A DNA stretch of 64,000 nucleotides from a virus: positions 36,564 to 100,563 of the IMG/VR virus record IMGVR_UViG_3300008267_000009; one strand, given 5' to 3'. The notes below the pieces were generated by a model. The model saw nothing but the letters and a program-made list of their open reading frames with translations, searched no databases and had not been told where the DNA came from. The position numbers were made by a program, and so were the translations under genes. Of the stretch, positions 34,804 through 44,047 are shown one piece after another (the first letter of the stretch is position 1; each line of letters starts with the position of its first letter).

Positions 34804-35381
34804 CTAATCCAGAAGCTTTTGATAATATTTATATAAATAATACGTGGGGTTTTAAAAGTGGAGCAGGCTCAAACCCAGTATTTGCTAAGCCATGGATTGA
34901 TCTTGTTAATTATTTTCTTTCAAGAAAAGATGTTAAGACTGTAATTGATGTTGGTTGCGGAGACTGGAGAATAGGTAAATGTTTAAATTTAGAAGGTAAA
35001 GATTACACTGGTATAGATATAAGTTCAGTTATTTTAGAAGAAACATCATTAAATGCTAAAGAAAATATTAAATTTATACATGGAGATTTTGAAACTTTAG
35101 ACATACATGATGCGGATTTAATTTTAATTAAAGATGTATTACAACACTTGACAAACTCTTCTATATATAATATTATTAATAAAATCATGGGCAAAACAAA
35201 ATATGCTTTGATTTGTGATGATTTAGGTAGAGATAATAAGGCTAATAATAATGCAGATATTTTGCCAGGATTACACAGATTTATTGATCTATCTCAAAAA
35301 CCCTTTAACTTTAATTTTATACAATTAGAATATTTTAAGGGCAAAAACATTAGTCTATATATTAGAGATGAGGAGCGGTAA
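34800..35381 (+). CDS. SAM-dependent methyltransferase (class I)
   Basis: 193 residues. Motif I VIDVGCGDWRIG (about 48-59), GIDIS at the acidic loop, HGDFETLD, and a KDVLQHL motif IV/post region. The substrate is unknown; given its neighbours, a sugar or peptide acceptor is more likely than DNA. No DNA methyltransferase catalytic motif (NPPY/DPPY or PCQ) is seen. Confidence 0.8.
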   Translation: MTNPEAFDNIYINNTWGFKSGAGSNPVFAKPWIDLVNYFLSRKDVKTVIDVGCGDWRIGKCLNLEGKDYTGIDISSVILEETSLNAKENIKFIHGDFETLDIHDADLILIKDVLQHLTNSSIYNIINKIMGKTKYALICDDLGRDNKANNNADILPGLHRFIDLSQKPFNFNFIQLEYFKGKNISLYIRDEER

Positions 35382-35705
35382 ATGTTAAAGCCAGTATTTG
35401 AAGATGTAAAAGATTTTAATTGTTCAGATTTATATTTAAAGTCAGTTAGTGCTCCTTCAGGCGCTAAAATCTGGGGCGCATGCCATGAAATTGCACATTT
35501 ATTAATTGAAAAGAATATATCATATGGAGACTCAGCATTAAGTCCAGCACGTATATTTTCTCAAGCGGATTCTGTAGAACAACTTAAAGTTAGAATTGAT
35601 GATAAATTAAATCGGGTTATGCACAATCAAGGGTATGCTGGGGATAATGATGTCGACGATCTGATTGGATATTTAGTTTTATATAAAATAGCTAAATCTG
35701 TTTGA
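35382..35705 (+). CDS. Hypothetical protein, DUF1599/Nmad-like
   Basis: 107 residues. LIEKNISYGDSAL, a following KxxRIDDKLNRV and a C-terminal DVDDLIGYLVLYKIA match the layout of the small helical family around DUF1599, linked to modified-nucleotide and MazG-like contexts. Assignment is tentative. Last gene before the terminase promoter. Confidence 0.5.
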   Translation: MLKPVFEDVKDFNCSDLYLKSVSAPSGAKIWGACHEIAHLLIEKNISYGDSALSPARIFSQADSVEQLKVRIDDKLNRVMHNQGYAGDNDVDDLIGYLVLYKIAKSV

Positions 35706-35730
35706 TTTTTTAGTCGACTAGAAGTATAAT
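35702..35730 (+). promoter_or_regulatory. Leaderless promoter of terminase genes
   Basis: TTGATT (35702-35707), 17 nt, TATAAT (35725-35730), then 6 nt to ATG 35737. The -35 overlaps the preceding stop codon. Confidence 0.75.
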
Positions 35731-35736
35731 GTATAT

Positions 35737-36273
35737 ATGACAGAATTAGAGCCAGCGGTACATTTTGACCGAATGAATAAAGTAGTTGAAGAGCTGCTAA
35801 AAGGAAATACTCCAACTCAAATAGCAACTGCTACTGGTTTTAAAAGAGCTGAAGTAGTTGAACTAATTGATGAATGGAAGCAAGTAGTCCATAACGATGT
35901 AAGTTTGCGTGGTAGGGCTAAGGAAGCAATTTCTGGAGCAGACCAGCATTATGCTATGCTTATTAAAGAAGCCTGGAAAACTGTAGAGGATGCAGATACT
36001 CAAGGTCAGTTAAACGTTAAAGCAGGCGCACTTAAATTAATTGCAGACATAGAGACTAAAAGAATTACAATGCTTCAGGCCGTTGGCGTTTTAGAAAGCA
36101 ATGAAATTGCATCTCAAATTGCAGAAACAGAAAGAAAGCAAGAAATTTTAGTTGGCATATTAAAAGAAGTAACCGCTGGATGCCCTAAATGCAAACTAGA
36201 TGTAGCAAAAAGATTGTCTCAAATAACTGGTATTGTTGAATCCGTAGTAGTAGAAGAGTCCGATGTCGTTTGA
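35737..36273 (+). CDS. terS: Terminase small subunit
   Basis: 178 residues. An N-terminal helix-turn-helix (EELLKGNTPTQIATATGFKRAEVVELIDEW), a long helical oligomerisation region, and a CPKC pair near the C-terminus (AGCPKCKLD). Located immediately before the large subunit, with an 11-nt overlap. It recognises the packaging site and stimulates the large subunit. Confidence 0.8.
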   Translation: MTELEPAVHFDRMNKVVEELLKGNTPTQIATATGFKRAEVVELIDEWKQVVHNDVSLRGRAKEAISGADQHYAMLIKEAWKTVEDADTQGQLNVKAGALKLIADIETKRITMLQAVGVLESNEIASQIAETERKQEILVGILKEVTAGCPKCKLDVAKRLSQITGIVESVVVEESDVV

Positions 36274-38062
36274 TTTTAACGATCTAATTGATCTACTTGA
36301 TGGCGAAGAGTTTGAAGAGAAACCAGTAGACCTTCGTGAATTTGTTACAAGCCCAAACTATTTAGGTCTTCCTCCGTTATCAGATCTTCAATATACTTTG
36401 ATTGAAAAAAGTTCACAGATATATAAAGAGTCCACACTTATAAAACTATTTGGAGAAGAAGAAGGAAAAAGAATTGCAAAACAAACTGCAACAGAAGTAG
36501 TTGCACAGTTAGGCAAGGGAAGTGGAAAAGATTACTGTTCTACTATTGCTGTTTCATATATAGTATATTTACTATTATGCTTAAAAGATCCAGCTTCTTA
36601 TTATGGGAAGCCACCAGGAGATGCAATTGATATTATTAATATTGCTATAAACTCACAACAAGCAAACAATGTTTTCTTTAAAGGATTTAAAACTAGAATC
36701 GATAAATCTCCTTGGTTTGTAGGAAAATATGAAGCTAAAGCATCTGAAATGAAATTTGATAAAGCAATTACAGTTCATTCAGGACACTCAGAGCGTGAAG
36801 CGTGGGAAGGTTACAATGTTATTGTTGTTATTCTAGACGAGATATCTGGCTTTGCTATTGAAAATACAACAGGACACGATCAAGCTAAAACTGCTGATGC
36901 TATATACGATATGTACCGTGCATCTGTGGATTCTCGTTTTCCAGATTTTGGTAAAGTAATTCTTCTATCATTTCCAAGATTTAAAAATGATCCAATTCAA
37001 AAGTTTTATGAGTCAGTTATTGGAGAAAAAGAGACAGTAATTAGAACACATAAATTTAAAATTGACGAGGACCTTCCAGATGGAACTGAAGGAAATGAGT
37101 TTGAAATTGAATGGGAAGAAGACCATATAAAATCATACCTTATTCCAAAGGTATATGCGTTAAAGAGACCCACATGGGAAGTAAATCCAACAAGAAGTAT
37201 TGAAGATTTTAAAACAGCATTTTATAAAAATACTATGGACGCTTTGGGTAGATTTGCTTGCATGCCTCCAGAAATGATTGATGCATTTTTTAAGTCAAGA
37301 GAAAAAGTAGAAAAGGCTTTTAATAATACTGGAATTGCAGTAGATAAATTTGGAAGACTAGAAGAATGGTTTAAGCCAGACCCAGACAAAAAATATTTTA
37401 TTCACGTTGACTTGGCTCAAAAGCACGACCATTGTGCAGTTGCAATGGCACATGTTGATAGATGGGTAAATGTTAAAGTTACAAATGATTACTCTCAACC
37501 AGCTCCAATAGTACATGTAGATGCAGTAAGATATTGGACTCCTACACCAGATAAGTCTGTAGACTTTACTGAAGTAAAAGACTATATTCTTTCTTTAAGG
37601 ACAAGAGGTTTTAATATCGGTGTCTGTACCTTTGACCGATGGAACTCTCACGATATGATGCAACAATTAAAGCAATATGGAATTAATACAGAAATTTTGT
37701 CAGTTGCAAAAAAACATTATGACGATATGGCTATGGTTATTTTAGAAGAAAGAATTAGTGGCCCACACATACCGTTACTTATTGATGAATTGCTTCAGCT
37801 TAAAATTATGAGAGACAAGGTAGACCACCCACGAAAGGGCTCAAAAGATTTAGCTGATGCAGTTTGTGGATCAATATTTAATTCAATTAGCAGAACAAGA
37901 CCAGACTTGAATAATGAAATAAATATTCATACATATGAATCTATGTCCATGTATGATGATTTTAGTAGAGATAAATCAGACGTTATTAGCACAAACATGA
38001 TTCGTCCGCCCAGGATGCCAGAACGTTTGTCAGATGCCTTGGAAGGGATGGAAATAGTATGA
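36263..38062 (+). CDS. terL: Terminase large subunit
   Basis: 599 residues. ATPase domain: GKGSGKD with K89 as Walker A, VVILDEIS with D192 and E193 as Walker B and catalytic carboxylate. Nuclease domain: HVDLAQKHDHCAVA with D383, a middle acidic region, and SKDLADAV (D529, D532). It powers DNA packaging and cuts concatemers. It is far from the tail genes and sits inside the glycan cassette. Confidence 0.93.
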   Translation: MSFDFNDLIDLLDGEEFEEKPVDLREFVTSPNYLGLPPLSDLQYTLIEKSSQIYKESTLIKLFGEEEGKRIAKQTATEVVAQLGKGSGKDYCSTIAVSYIVYLLLCLKDPASYYGKPPGDAIDIINIAINSQQANNVFFKGFKTRIDKSPWFVGKYEAKASEMKFDKAITVHSGHSEREAWEGYNVIVVILDEISGFAIENTTGHDQAKTADAIYDMYRASVDSRFPDFGKVILLSFPRFKNDPIQKFYESVIGEKETVIRTHKFKIDEDLPDGTEGNEFEIEWEEDHIKSYLIPKVYALKRPTWEVNPTRSIEDFKTAFYKNTMDALGRFACMPPEMIDAFFKSREKVEKAFNNTGIAVDKFGRLEEWFKPDPDKKYFIHVDLAQKHDHCAVAMAHVDRWVNVKVTNDYSQPAPIVHVDAVRYWTPTPDKSVDFTEVKDYILSLRTRGFNIGVCTFDRWNSHDMMQQLKQYGINTEILSVAKKHYDDMAMVILEERISGPHIPLLIDELLQLKIMRDKVDHPRKGSKDLADAVCGSIFNSISRTRPDLNNEINIHTYESMSMYDDFSRDKSDVISTNMIRPPRMPERLSDALEGMEIV

Positions 38063-38295
38063 GTACATATCAAGAAAAAGCAAAAGAGTGTAAGTGTTGT
38101 GGTAAGCACGTTCCTCTTCCTACAGTTTTAAAAGACTACAATGGAGTTACTGTATGCCCAACTACATTTTCAAACTGCATGGAATATAAAAGAATATGGA
38201 AGTCTTTAGGCCAAAGGCCGAGTGGCTCAGTTAGGAAACATTTTTCAGAGTACGTTCAAAACCTTGTTGAACAGGAAAATTTAAATGAGTCATAA
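38059..38295 (+). CDS. Small Cys-rich protein after terminase
   Basis: 78 residues with CKCC (11-14) and two later cysteines (VCPTTFSNC) that could bind a metal. ATGA overlap with terL and an 11-nt overlap with the next gene. Function unknown. Confidence 0.6.
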   Translation: MSTYQEKAKECKCCGKHVPLPTVLKDYNGVTVCPTTFSNCMEYKRIWKSLGQRPSGSVRKHFSEYVQNLVEQENLNES

Positions 38296-39241
38296 TCAAT
38301 GGTTCTTAAATCCTTTAGGAGACATTAATTTAACAGATGAAAACTATAATACACTTCTATATAACAATATAGACAGAGGAAACTTTAGTTATTTAAAAAC
38401 ATTAGGAAGATCTGGTTCGGTTCATGATTATATACGTTACAACTATAATAGTCATGGATATAGAAGTATAAAATTTGAAAAAACAAAAGATTTTTTAGCT
38501 GCAGGATGCTCACAAACATTTGGTGTTGGTGTCGATGAAGAGTTTATATGGTCAAATGTTTTATCTAAAAAACTAAATGTAGAAATGCCTAATTTATCAA
38601 TTGTTGGAGGCTCAATACCTTCCATAATCAACAACCTGTTCGCCTACTTTAAAAGTTTTGGGGAACCTAAGACCCTATTTTTATTTTTGCCAGACCCATA
38701 TAGAATGCAAATACCTACACAAAGAAAATATATAACTTCTGATCATATTAGAGAAGAAGACCCCAGAGAGCCAAATCCAAACTACTTGACCTATCTTTAT
38801 CTTCAAAGAAACAAAAGAAGAGAATTTGAAAAATATCAAAAGATGCCATTCGACTTAGAAAGCATTCTAACTCCAGACATACCTTTTCTTTATAGCATGA
38901 GAGCAATAGAAAATTTAATACAATATTGTGATAATTTTAATATAAAGTTAATGTGGTCTACTCACGACATGGGCTTTAATTCAATGATGTCTGATGTAAA
39001 ATATAAAAATTATGTAGACTCCGAAGAACATTTATGGGCTGTAGAAGGTTACTATGGTAAAGATCATTTTGGCTATGAAAAGTTTATTACGACAAAAACT
39101 GTATACAAGGGCATTCCATGTCATGAAGAACTAAGAAATTTAGACCCAAGGATATTTGAGCGTGGTAACGATGGCTCTCATTACGGGATACATCAACACT
39201 ACCATATTGCAGAAATTTTTGAAAAGGCTTTTAATGACTAA
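38285..39241 (+). CDS. SGNH/GDSL-like hydrolase paralogue A
   Basis: 318 residues. AAGCSQTFGVG contains a GDS-like block I with S76 as candidate nucleophile; NLSIVGGSIPSI a block II-like glycine; and DGSHYGIHQH near the C-terminus a D-x-x-H block V-like pair. Together these suggest an esterase or acetyltransferase-type SGNH fold. It is clearly related to the protein at 40812-41834 and may add or remove acyl groups on a glycan. An enzymatic role is inferred. Confidence 0.6.
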   Translation: MSHNQWFLNPLGDINLTDENYNTLLYNNIDRGNFSYLKTLGRSGSVHDYIRYNYNSHGYRSIKFEKTKDFLAAGCSQTFGVGVDEEFIWSNVLSKKLNVEMPNLSIVGGSIPSIINNLFAYFKSFGEPKTLFLFLPDPYRMQIPTQRKYITSDHIREEDPREPNPNYLTYLYLQRNKRREFEKYQKMPFDLESILTPDIPFLYSMRAIENLIQYCDNFNIKLMWSTHDMGFNSMMSDVKYKNYVDSEEHLWAVEGYYGKDHFGYEKFITTKTVYKGIPCHEELRNLDPRIFERGNDGSHYGIHQHYHIAEIFEKAFND

Positions 39242-39332
39242 ACAGCCCGTATATAGAATAATGTATTTTGTCCAAAGAGTTAAAGTTAAACTTTTTAAAA
39301 AAGATAAAGATCAGAGAAAGTACATATACTAA
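39234..39332 (+). CDS. 32-residue basic peptide
   Basis: ATG 39234 overlaps the upstream stop by 8 nt and its TAA overlaps the next ATG (TAATG). Very basic with one hydrophobic stretch (YRIMYFVQRVKVKLF). Supported by coupling only; function unknown. Confidence 0.4.
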   Translation: MTKQPVYRIMYFVQRVKVKLFKKDKDQRKYIY

Positions 39333-40819
39333 TGATAATAATGGGAATAAATGAATCTTCTCACGATGCATCAGTATCTTTAATTCAAGACGGTGAGATA
39401 CTTTTTGCTGGGCATGCAGAAAGATATAGTAAAGAAAAAAATGATTGGTACATTAATGAATCTTTAATTAAAGATGCATTACAATATGGGTTTCCAGATC
39501 GTATAGCTTATTACGAGAAACCCCTTTTAAAGGCCTCTAGGCTGCTTTTAAGAGGCGGAAACGGAGACTGGATACCAAAGTATACGGTCAGGAATATTTT
39601 TGGCAGACCAGTCCCTCAAACGTCATTTAAACACCATTACTCTCATGCAGCAGCAGGATACTATACTAGTAAATTTAATGACTGCGTTATTGTTGTTTTA
39701 GATGCAATAGGAGAATTTAATACTTCAACAATATGGGTCGGCGAAGGAAATAAAATAAAGCAAATAAAAAAGTTTAACTACCCACTTAGCTTTGGACTTT
39801 TTTATTCTGCATTTACAAAACTTATTGATTTAAAGCCTAACGAAGAAGAATATATTATGATGGGTATGTCTGCATATGGAGACCCAGAAAGATATTTTAA
39901 TCAGGTTAATTCGTATTTCCCTTCAATAATAGAACAAAAATATAACTTTCATAAAGGTATACATGATTTTAATTGGGGTCGCATACCATGTATGGCAGGG
40001 TTAGAAGGCACTGGATATGCAAAAGAATACTTCGATCAAATGAAGTTTGATCTTGCTGCCGCTGTTCAAAAAGTATATGAGATTAGGCTCATGGAATTCA
40101 TGAGATATGCAAAAGCAAAAACTGGTAAAGAAAAGTTAGTTTTTATGGGTGGATGTGCATTAAATTGTTCTGCTAATACTAGATTGTGGGAAATATTTGA
40201 TGACATATGGATTATGCCAAACCCAGGAGACGCAGGAAGTTCTTTGGGGGCAGCTGCAGCTTTGTATGGAAAACATTTAAATTGGCAATCCCCCTACCTT
40301 GGACATAATATTGTTGGAAAGTATCCAGTTGATGAAATTGTAAATGGCATTAAGCAAAATGGAATTGTTGCCGTTGCAAACGGCAGGGCTGAGTACGGAC
40401 CCAGAGCACTTGGAAATAGAAGTATTTTTGCTGACCCAAGAGATATTTCTATAAAAGATAAAGTAAATAGCATTAAGCAGAGAGAAAAGTTTAGGCCATT
40501 TGCTCCAGTAATTTTAGAAGAGTTTGCTAGCGAATGGTTTGATATGAATTTTTCTTCTCCATACATGCAGTATGCAGTTAAATGTAAATATCCAGATAAA
40601 GTTCCAGCAGTTGTTCATGTTGACGGAACCTCAAGAGTGCAGACTGTAAATAAAGAACAGCACCCAGGCCTGCATATGGCTCTAAGAAAATTTTACTGGG
40701 AAACTGGTATACCAATGCTGCTAAATACAAGCTTAAATATTAAAGGGCAACCAATTGTAAATGATTTAAATGATGTTAAAATCTGGCAAGAGCATTACGG
40801 GGAAAAAATATATGTCTGA
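39332..40819 (+). CDS. Carbamoyltransferase (NodU/CmcH/TobZ family)
   Basis: 495 residues. GINESSHDASVSLI start, HHYSHAAAGYY (H101, H102, H105), FMGGCALNCSAN, GPRALGNRSIFADPR, REKFRPFAPVIL and LLNTSLNIKGQPIV give the Kae1-like plus YrdC-like carbamoyltransferase order. It makes carbamoyl-AMP from carbamoyl phosphate and transfers the group to a hydroxyl, usually of a sugar. Flanked by two SGNH-like paralogues, so a glycan is the likely acceptor. Confidence 0.9.
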   Translation: MIIMGINESSHDASVSLIQDGEILFAGHAERYSKEKNDWYINESLIKDALQYGFPDRIAYYEKPLLKASRLLLRGGNGDWIPKYTVRNIFGRPVPQTSFKHHYSHAAAGYYTSKFNDCVIVVLDAIGEFNTSTIWVGEGNKIKQIKKFNYPLSFGLFYSAFTKLIDLKPNEEEYIMMGMSAYGDPERYFNQVNSYFPSIIEQKYNFHKGIHDFNWGRIPCMAGLEGTGYAKEYFDQMKFDLAAAVQKVYEIRLMEFMRYAKAKTGKEKLVFMGGCALNCSANTRLWEIFDDIWIMPNPGDAGSSLGAAAALYGKHLNWQSPYLGHNIVGKYPVDEIVNGIKQNGIVAVANGRAEYGPRALGNRSIFADPRDISIKDKVNSIKQREKFRPFAPVILEEFASEWFDMNFSSPYMQYAVKCKYPDKVPAVVHVDGTSRVQTVNKEQHPGLHMALRKFYWETGIPMLLNTSLNIKGQPIVNDLNDVKIWQEHYGEKIYV

Positions 40820-41834
40820 TAGAAGAAATAATCCATGGCAAAGGTCTGGTAAGCTATATGGAACTATACAAGATGCAATATTTGGCAATGTCGATAACGA
40901 CTTTGAGATGAACGATTACAAAAAGAGACGAATATATTTAAATGATCTAGGAGAAGAAAATTTTGTAGCTTATACTCATACTGGGTTTAAGCATAATATA
41001 TTGTATAAACACAATAAATTGCACTATAGATGCGAAGATTTTGATAAAAATGTTGACATATTATTTTCTGGATGCTCAATGACATATGGGTATGGCCTTC
41101 CAGTAGAACTTACATTTCCACATATTGTATCTAATAAACTAAATTATTCTTATGCAAACATAGGCTTGTTGTCTGAATCAGTTTCATCTCAAGTCAGAAG
41201 AACATTTGCTTACTTTAAAAAATATGGACACCCTAAATATTTATATGCAGTTTACCCAGATTTTGGAAGAATGGAATTTCCAACAAATAGTAAAGGTTTT
41301 ATTACTGGAACCCAGAAAAAAATTACAAAACAAGATATTATGGAGAGAAGTAATAACTTAACTGCTTGGCTTCAAAGAAATTTTTTGCAAAATGCACATA
41401 TGCCTGGAAACTTACCTAATTTAAAACTTTCTGCCCAACCTCATATTGCAGAAGAAGTTATTACTCCAGAAATACCACATTTTTATTCTTCTCAACTAAT
41501 ATTAATGTTACAACAATATTGTGATATTGCTGGAATAAAGTTTGAATGGACTACGTGGGACCAAGATCAATACAATATAATGTCTCAGTTTGAAGATTTT
41601 CCAAATATATTTAATCTTAATATGGATAAATGGACACCAGACTATGATAATACTTTAGACAACTATACAGACAATTCAAGCTGCCATAGTCAAATGAGAG
41701 AGGATTTAGGCACAATGTTTCATTTTGGCATGGATAGAGAGTACGGCATAGACCACGCTCATTGGGGAGCTCATAGGCATGCACATGTTGCAGATATTAT
41801 ACTTTCTCGTATAAACAGAATTCTTGTTGACTAA
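40812..41834 (+). CDS. SGNH/GDSL-like hydrolase paralogue B
   Basis: 340 residues from ATG 40812, which overlaps the carbamoyltransferase stop (ATGTCTGA). LFSGCSMTYGYGLP (S89) and HAHWGAHRHAHVAD near the C-terminus parallel the blocks of the protein at 38285-39241, and the middle regions also align (RTFAYFKKYGHPKYLYAVYPD against FAYFKSFGEPKTLFLFLPD). Likely arose by duplication around the carbamoyltransferase gene. Probable glycan acyl-ester enzyme; unproven. Confidence 0.6.
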   Translation: MSDRRNNPWQRSGKLYGTIQDAIFGNVDNDFEMNDYKKRRIYLNDLGEENFVAYTHTGFKHNILYKHNKLHYRCEDFDKNVDILFSGCSMTYGYGLPVELTFPHIVSNKLNYSYANIGLLSESVSSQVRRTFAYFKKYGHPKYLYAVYPDFGRMEFPTNSKGFITGTQKKITKQDIMERSNNLTAWLQRNFLQNAHMPGNLPNLKLSAQPHIAEEVITPEIPHFYSSQLILMLQQYCDIAGIKFEWTTWDQDQYNIMSQFEDFPNIFNLNMDKWTPDYDNTLDNYTDNSSCHSQMREDLGTMFHFGMDREYGIDHAHWGAHRHAHVADIILSRINRILVD

Positions 41835-41855
41835 AAATATTCATAAAGATATAAT
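41827..41855 (+). promoter_or_regulatory. Leaderless promoter within glycan cassette
   Basis: TTGACT (41827-41832), 17 nt, TATAAT (41850-41855), 6 nt to ATG 41862. The -35 overlaps the upstream stop. Confidence 0.8.
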
Positions 41856-41861
41856 GTGATT

Positions 41862-42170
41862 ATGGATGACTTTATGGATTACGACTCAAGGCTAAGCCAC
41901 TACATTGAAATTGGGGCTATATCAATTGAGGGGGTAGATCCAAATGGAGAACTAATACTTTCTGTTACTGATAAGGCTAAAGAGTTAGCTCCAGATTTAT
42001 GGCAGGCTCATATAGAATACGTAGACAAACAATTAATTAATTTGTATGAAAAGGGATTAATTGAAGTAGAATACAATGAAAATTTAGAGGCAACATTTAA
42101 ACTTTCTCCCACAGCGGTAGAAGACATAAAAGATAAAGGCATATGGTTAGTAGATGAAAAAGATGAATAA
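41862..42170 (+). CDS. Hypothetical protein, winged-helix-like
   Basis: 102 residues from ATG 41862 (the GTG at 41856 touches the -10 box). The layout of an acidic helical start, then LYEKGLIEVEYNENLEATFKLS and a final VEDIKDKGIW helix resembles a small winged helix. Function unknown. Overlaps the next gene by 17 nt. Confidence 0.5.
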   Translation: MDDFMDYDSRLSHYIEIGAISIEGVDPNGELILSVTDKAKELAPDLWQAHIEYVDKQLINLYEKGLIEVEYNENLEATFKLSPTAVEDIKDKGIWLVDEKDE

Positions 42171-43257
42171 TATTGTCATCCCCCTTGCAGGAGAAGGCAA
42201 GCGCTTTGCAGATTTTGGATATGACGTGCCTAAGCCTCTTATTGTGGTTGATGGCAAAACTTTAATTGAGCATGCAATAACAACAATTGGTATACCTGGA
42301 AGATTTATTTTTATCACCAAAAAATATAAAAATGAAAAATATAACCAAGAGCTTACATCTATATTAAAATCATGTGCTCCAGATTGTGTGGAAATAAAAG
42401 TCGACGTTAAGCATCGTGGTGCTGCAGACGCAGTTATGTTTGCTAAAGAGTATATTGATAATGATAGTCCACTATATAATGCTAACTGCGACCAGATACT
42501 TGATTGGGATGCAGAAGAGTTTGTAAATACAGTAACAAATAATGGGTGCGACTCTGCTGTAGTTTTGTTTAAGTCTAGAAGCCCAAAGCATGGGTATGCA
42601 GAAATTGTAGACAATAAAGTAACTAAATTAGTAGAAAAAGATCCTATAACAGATCATGCTATGGTAGGCTTTCATTATTGGGCAAAGGGTTCAGATTTTG
42701 TAAGGTCTGCAGAAGCTTTATTAAACAACGATGGATCAGATGAGGTTTATATATCTCATACAATAAATGGATTAGTAAATGATGGATACTATGTTTATCC
42801 ATATTTTATTCCAAATAACGAGTATATTAATCTAGGCACCCCTGACGACGTGGCTTTGTATTTAGGCAAGGTTAAAGAATTTTATACAGAAAAACCAAAA
42901 ACAATATTTTGCGATATAGATGGAACAATAATTAAGCATGCACATATGTTTAGCGAGATAAGCAAACATAAATCAGAAGCGCTTGCTGGTGTTGTTGCAA
43001 AGTTTAATGAGTGGGACGCAAAAGGCCATAAAGTAATTTTAACTACCGCAAGAAAAGAATCGGCAAGGCAAGGTACTGAAAAAGCTTTAGAAGAGTTAGG
43101 TCTTTCTTGGGACCTTTTAATTATGGGGGTTACTAGCGGCACAAGAGTTTTAATTAACGATAAACTAAATAGAAGAGATCCAGATAGAGCAGTTGCAGTA
43201 AGTTTAATTACAGACGAAGGATTTATTTCAGAGGATTGGTCTAAATACGGATTATGA
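42154..43257 (+). CDS. Bifunctional sugar nucleotidyltransferase and HAD phosphatase
   Basis: 367 residues. Residues of about 5-240 are a nucleotidyltransferase: PLAGEGKRFADFG with KPL, and NANCDQIL for the metal site. Residues 250-367 are a HAD domain: IFCDIDGTI (D254, D256), TTARKE, and a late INDKLNRRD. Such fusions may make nucleotide-activated sugars and remove a phosphate from the sugar precursor. Start could also be ATG 42163. ATGA overlap with the cupin gene downstream. Confidence 0.8.
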   Translation: MKKMNNIVIPLAGEGKRFADFGYDVPKPLIVVDGKTLIEHAITTIGIPGRFIFITKKYKNEKYNQELTSILKSCAPDCVEIKVDVKHRGAADAVMFAKEYIDNDSPLYNANCDQILDWDAEEFVNTVTNNGCDSAVVLFKSRSPKHGYAEIVDNKVTKLVEKDPITDHAMVGFHYWAKGSDFVRSAEALLNNDGSDEVYISHTINGLVNDGYYVYPYFIPNNEYINLGTPDDVALYLGKVKEFYTEKPKTIFCDIDGTIIKHAHMFSEISKHKSEALAGVVAKFNEWDAKGHKVILTTARKESARQGTEKALEELGLSWDLLIMGVTSGTRVLINDKLNRRDPDRAVAVSLITDEGFISEDWSKYGL

Positions 43258-43583
43258 AGTTGTCTAAGCTAAATGAAACAATAGGCGGATGGTTTGTTGG
43301 TAATTTCCCACAGGCGGCTTTTCAAACAGATGCATGCGAAGTTTCATATAAATATCACCATAAGGGTGAACATTGGCCCGTACATTATCAAGAAAAAGTT
43401 ATAGAAATAAATCTTATGGTTCGAGGAACTATGAAAATGCATGACAAGATTTTACAGGAAGGCGACGTATTTATACTTTATCCATATGAAATAGCAGATC
43501 CAGAATTTATAACTGACTGCGAAGTTGTTTGTGTTAAAGTTCCTGGAATAACAAACGACAAGGTTGTAGTAAAAAAACAATGA
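43254..43583 (+). CDS. Small cupin-like protein
   Basis: 109 residues, all-beta, with cupin-like turn motifs (EKVIEINLMVRGTMKMHDKILQ, then EGDVFILYPYEIADPEF). The histidine and glutamate pattern is partial, so it could be a sugar isomerase or epimerase-like cupin, or a non-catalytic binding protein. ATGA overlap with the neighbours on both sides. Confidence 0.6.
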   Translation: MKLSKLNETIGGWFVGNFPQAAFQTDACEVSYKYHHKGEHWPVHYQEKVIEINLMVRGTMKMHDKILQEGDVFILYPYEIADPEFITDCEVVCVKVPGITNDKVVVKKQ

Positions 43584-44047
43584 AGCTTATAGCTCACAGA
43601 GGAAATGTTTTTGGACAAAATCCTGAAAAAGAAAATCATCCTGATTACATATTAGAGGCTTTAGAGTATGGCTGTGAAGTAGAATTAGATTTATGGGCAA
43701 AAGATAACGATTTATTTCTAGGGCATTCAAGCCCCGATTATCCAATATCTTCAGAATTTCTTGAGTCAAATTCTGAAAAATTTTGGGTTCATTGTAAAAA
43801 TATAGAGGCCCTTTGGATTTGCATGTTTAAATTAAAAAATATCCATTATTTTTGGCATCAGGAAGATGACGTATCGGTTACAAGCAAAAAAATTTTTTGG
43901 ACATATCCAGGTAAACCTTTAACTCCAAACTCTGTTTTACTTATTTTAAATGAAGAGGCTTTAAAAAAAGAACAAATTGGTGGAGATATATACGGAATAT
44001 GTACAGACTATGTAGATGAAGTAAAGGGGCGCTTAATTAATGCATAA
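43580..44047 (+). CDS. Glycerophosphodiester phosphodiesterase-like protein
   Basis: 155 residues. IAHRGN at 4-9 (H6, R7), VELDL with E35-x-D37, and H49 in FLGHSSPDY are the catalytic set of the GDPD/PI-PLC-like TIM barrel, but the protein is half the usual length, so the barrel may be incomplete. It may act on glycerol-phosphate linked glycans or lipids. Confidence 0.7.
   Translation: MKLIAHRGNVFGQNPEKENHPDYILEALEYGCEVELDLWAKDNDLFLGHSSPDYPISSEFLESNSEKFWVHCKNIEALWICMFKLKNIHYFWHQEDDVSVTSKKIFWTYPGKPLTPNSVLLILNEEALKKEQIGGDIYGICTDYVDEVKGRLINA

Noticed and set aside
41856-41861. GTG 41856 as start
   Set aside because: It touches the -10 box, so it cannot be on the transcript; ATG 41862 fits the leaderless pattern.
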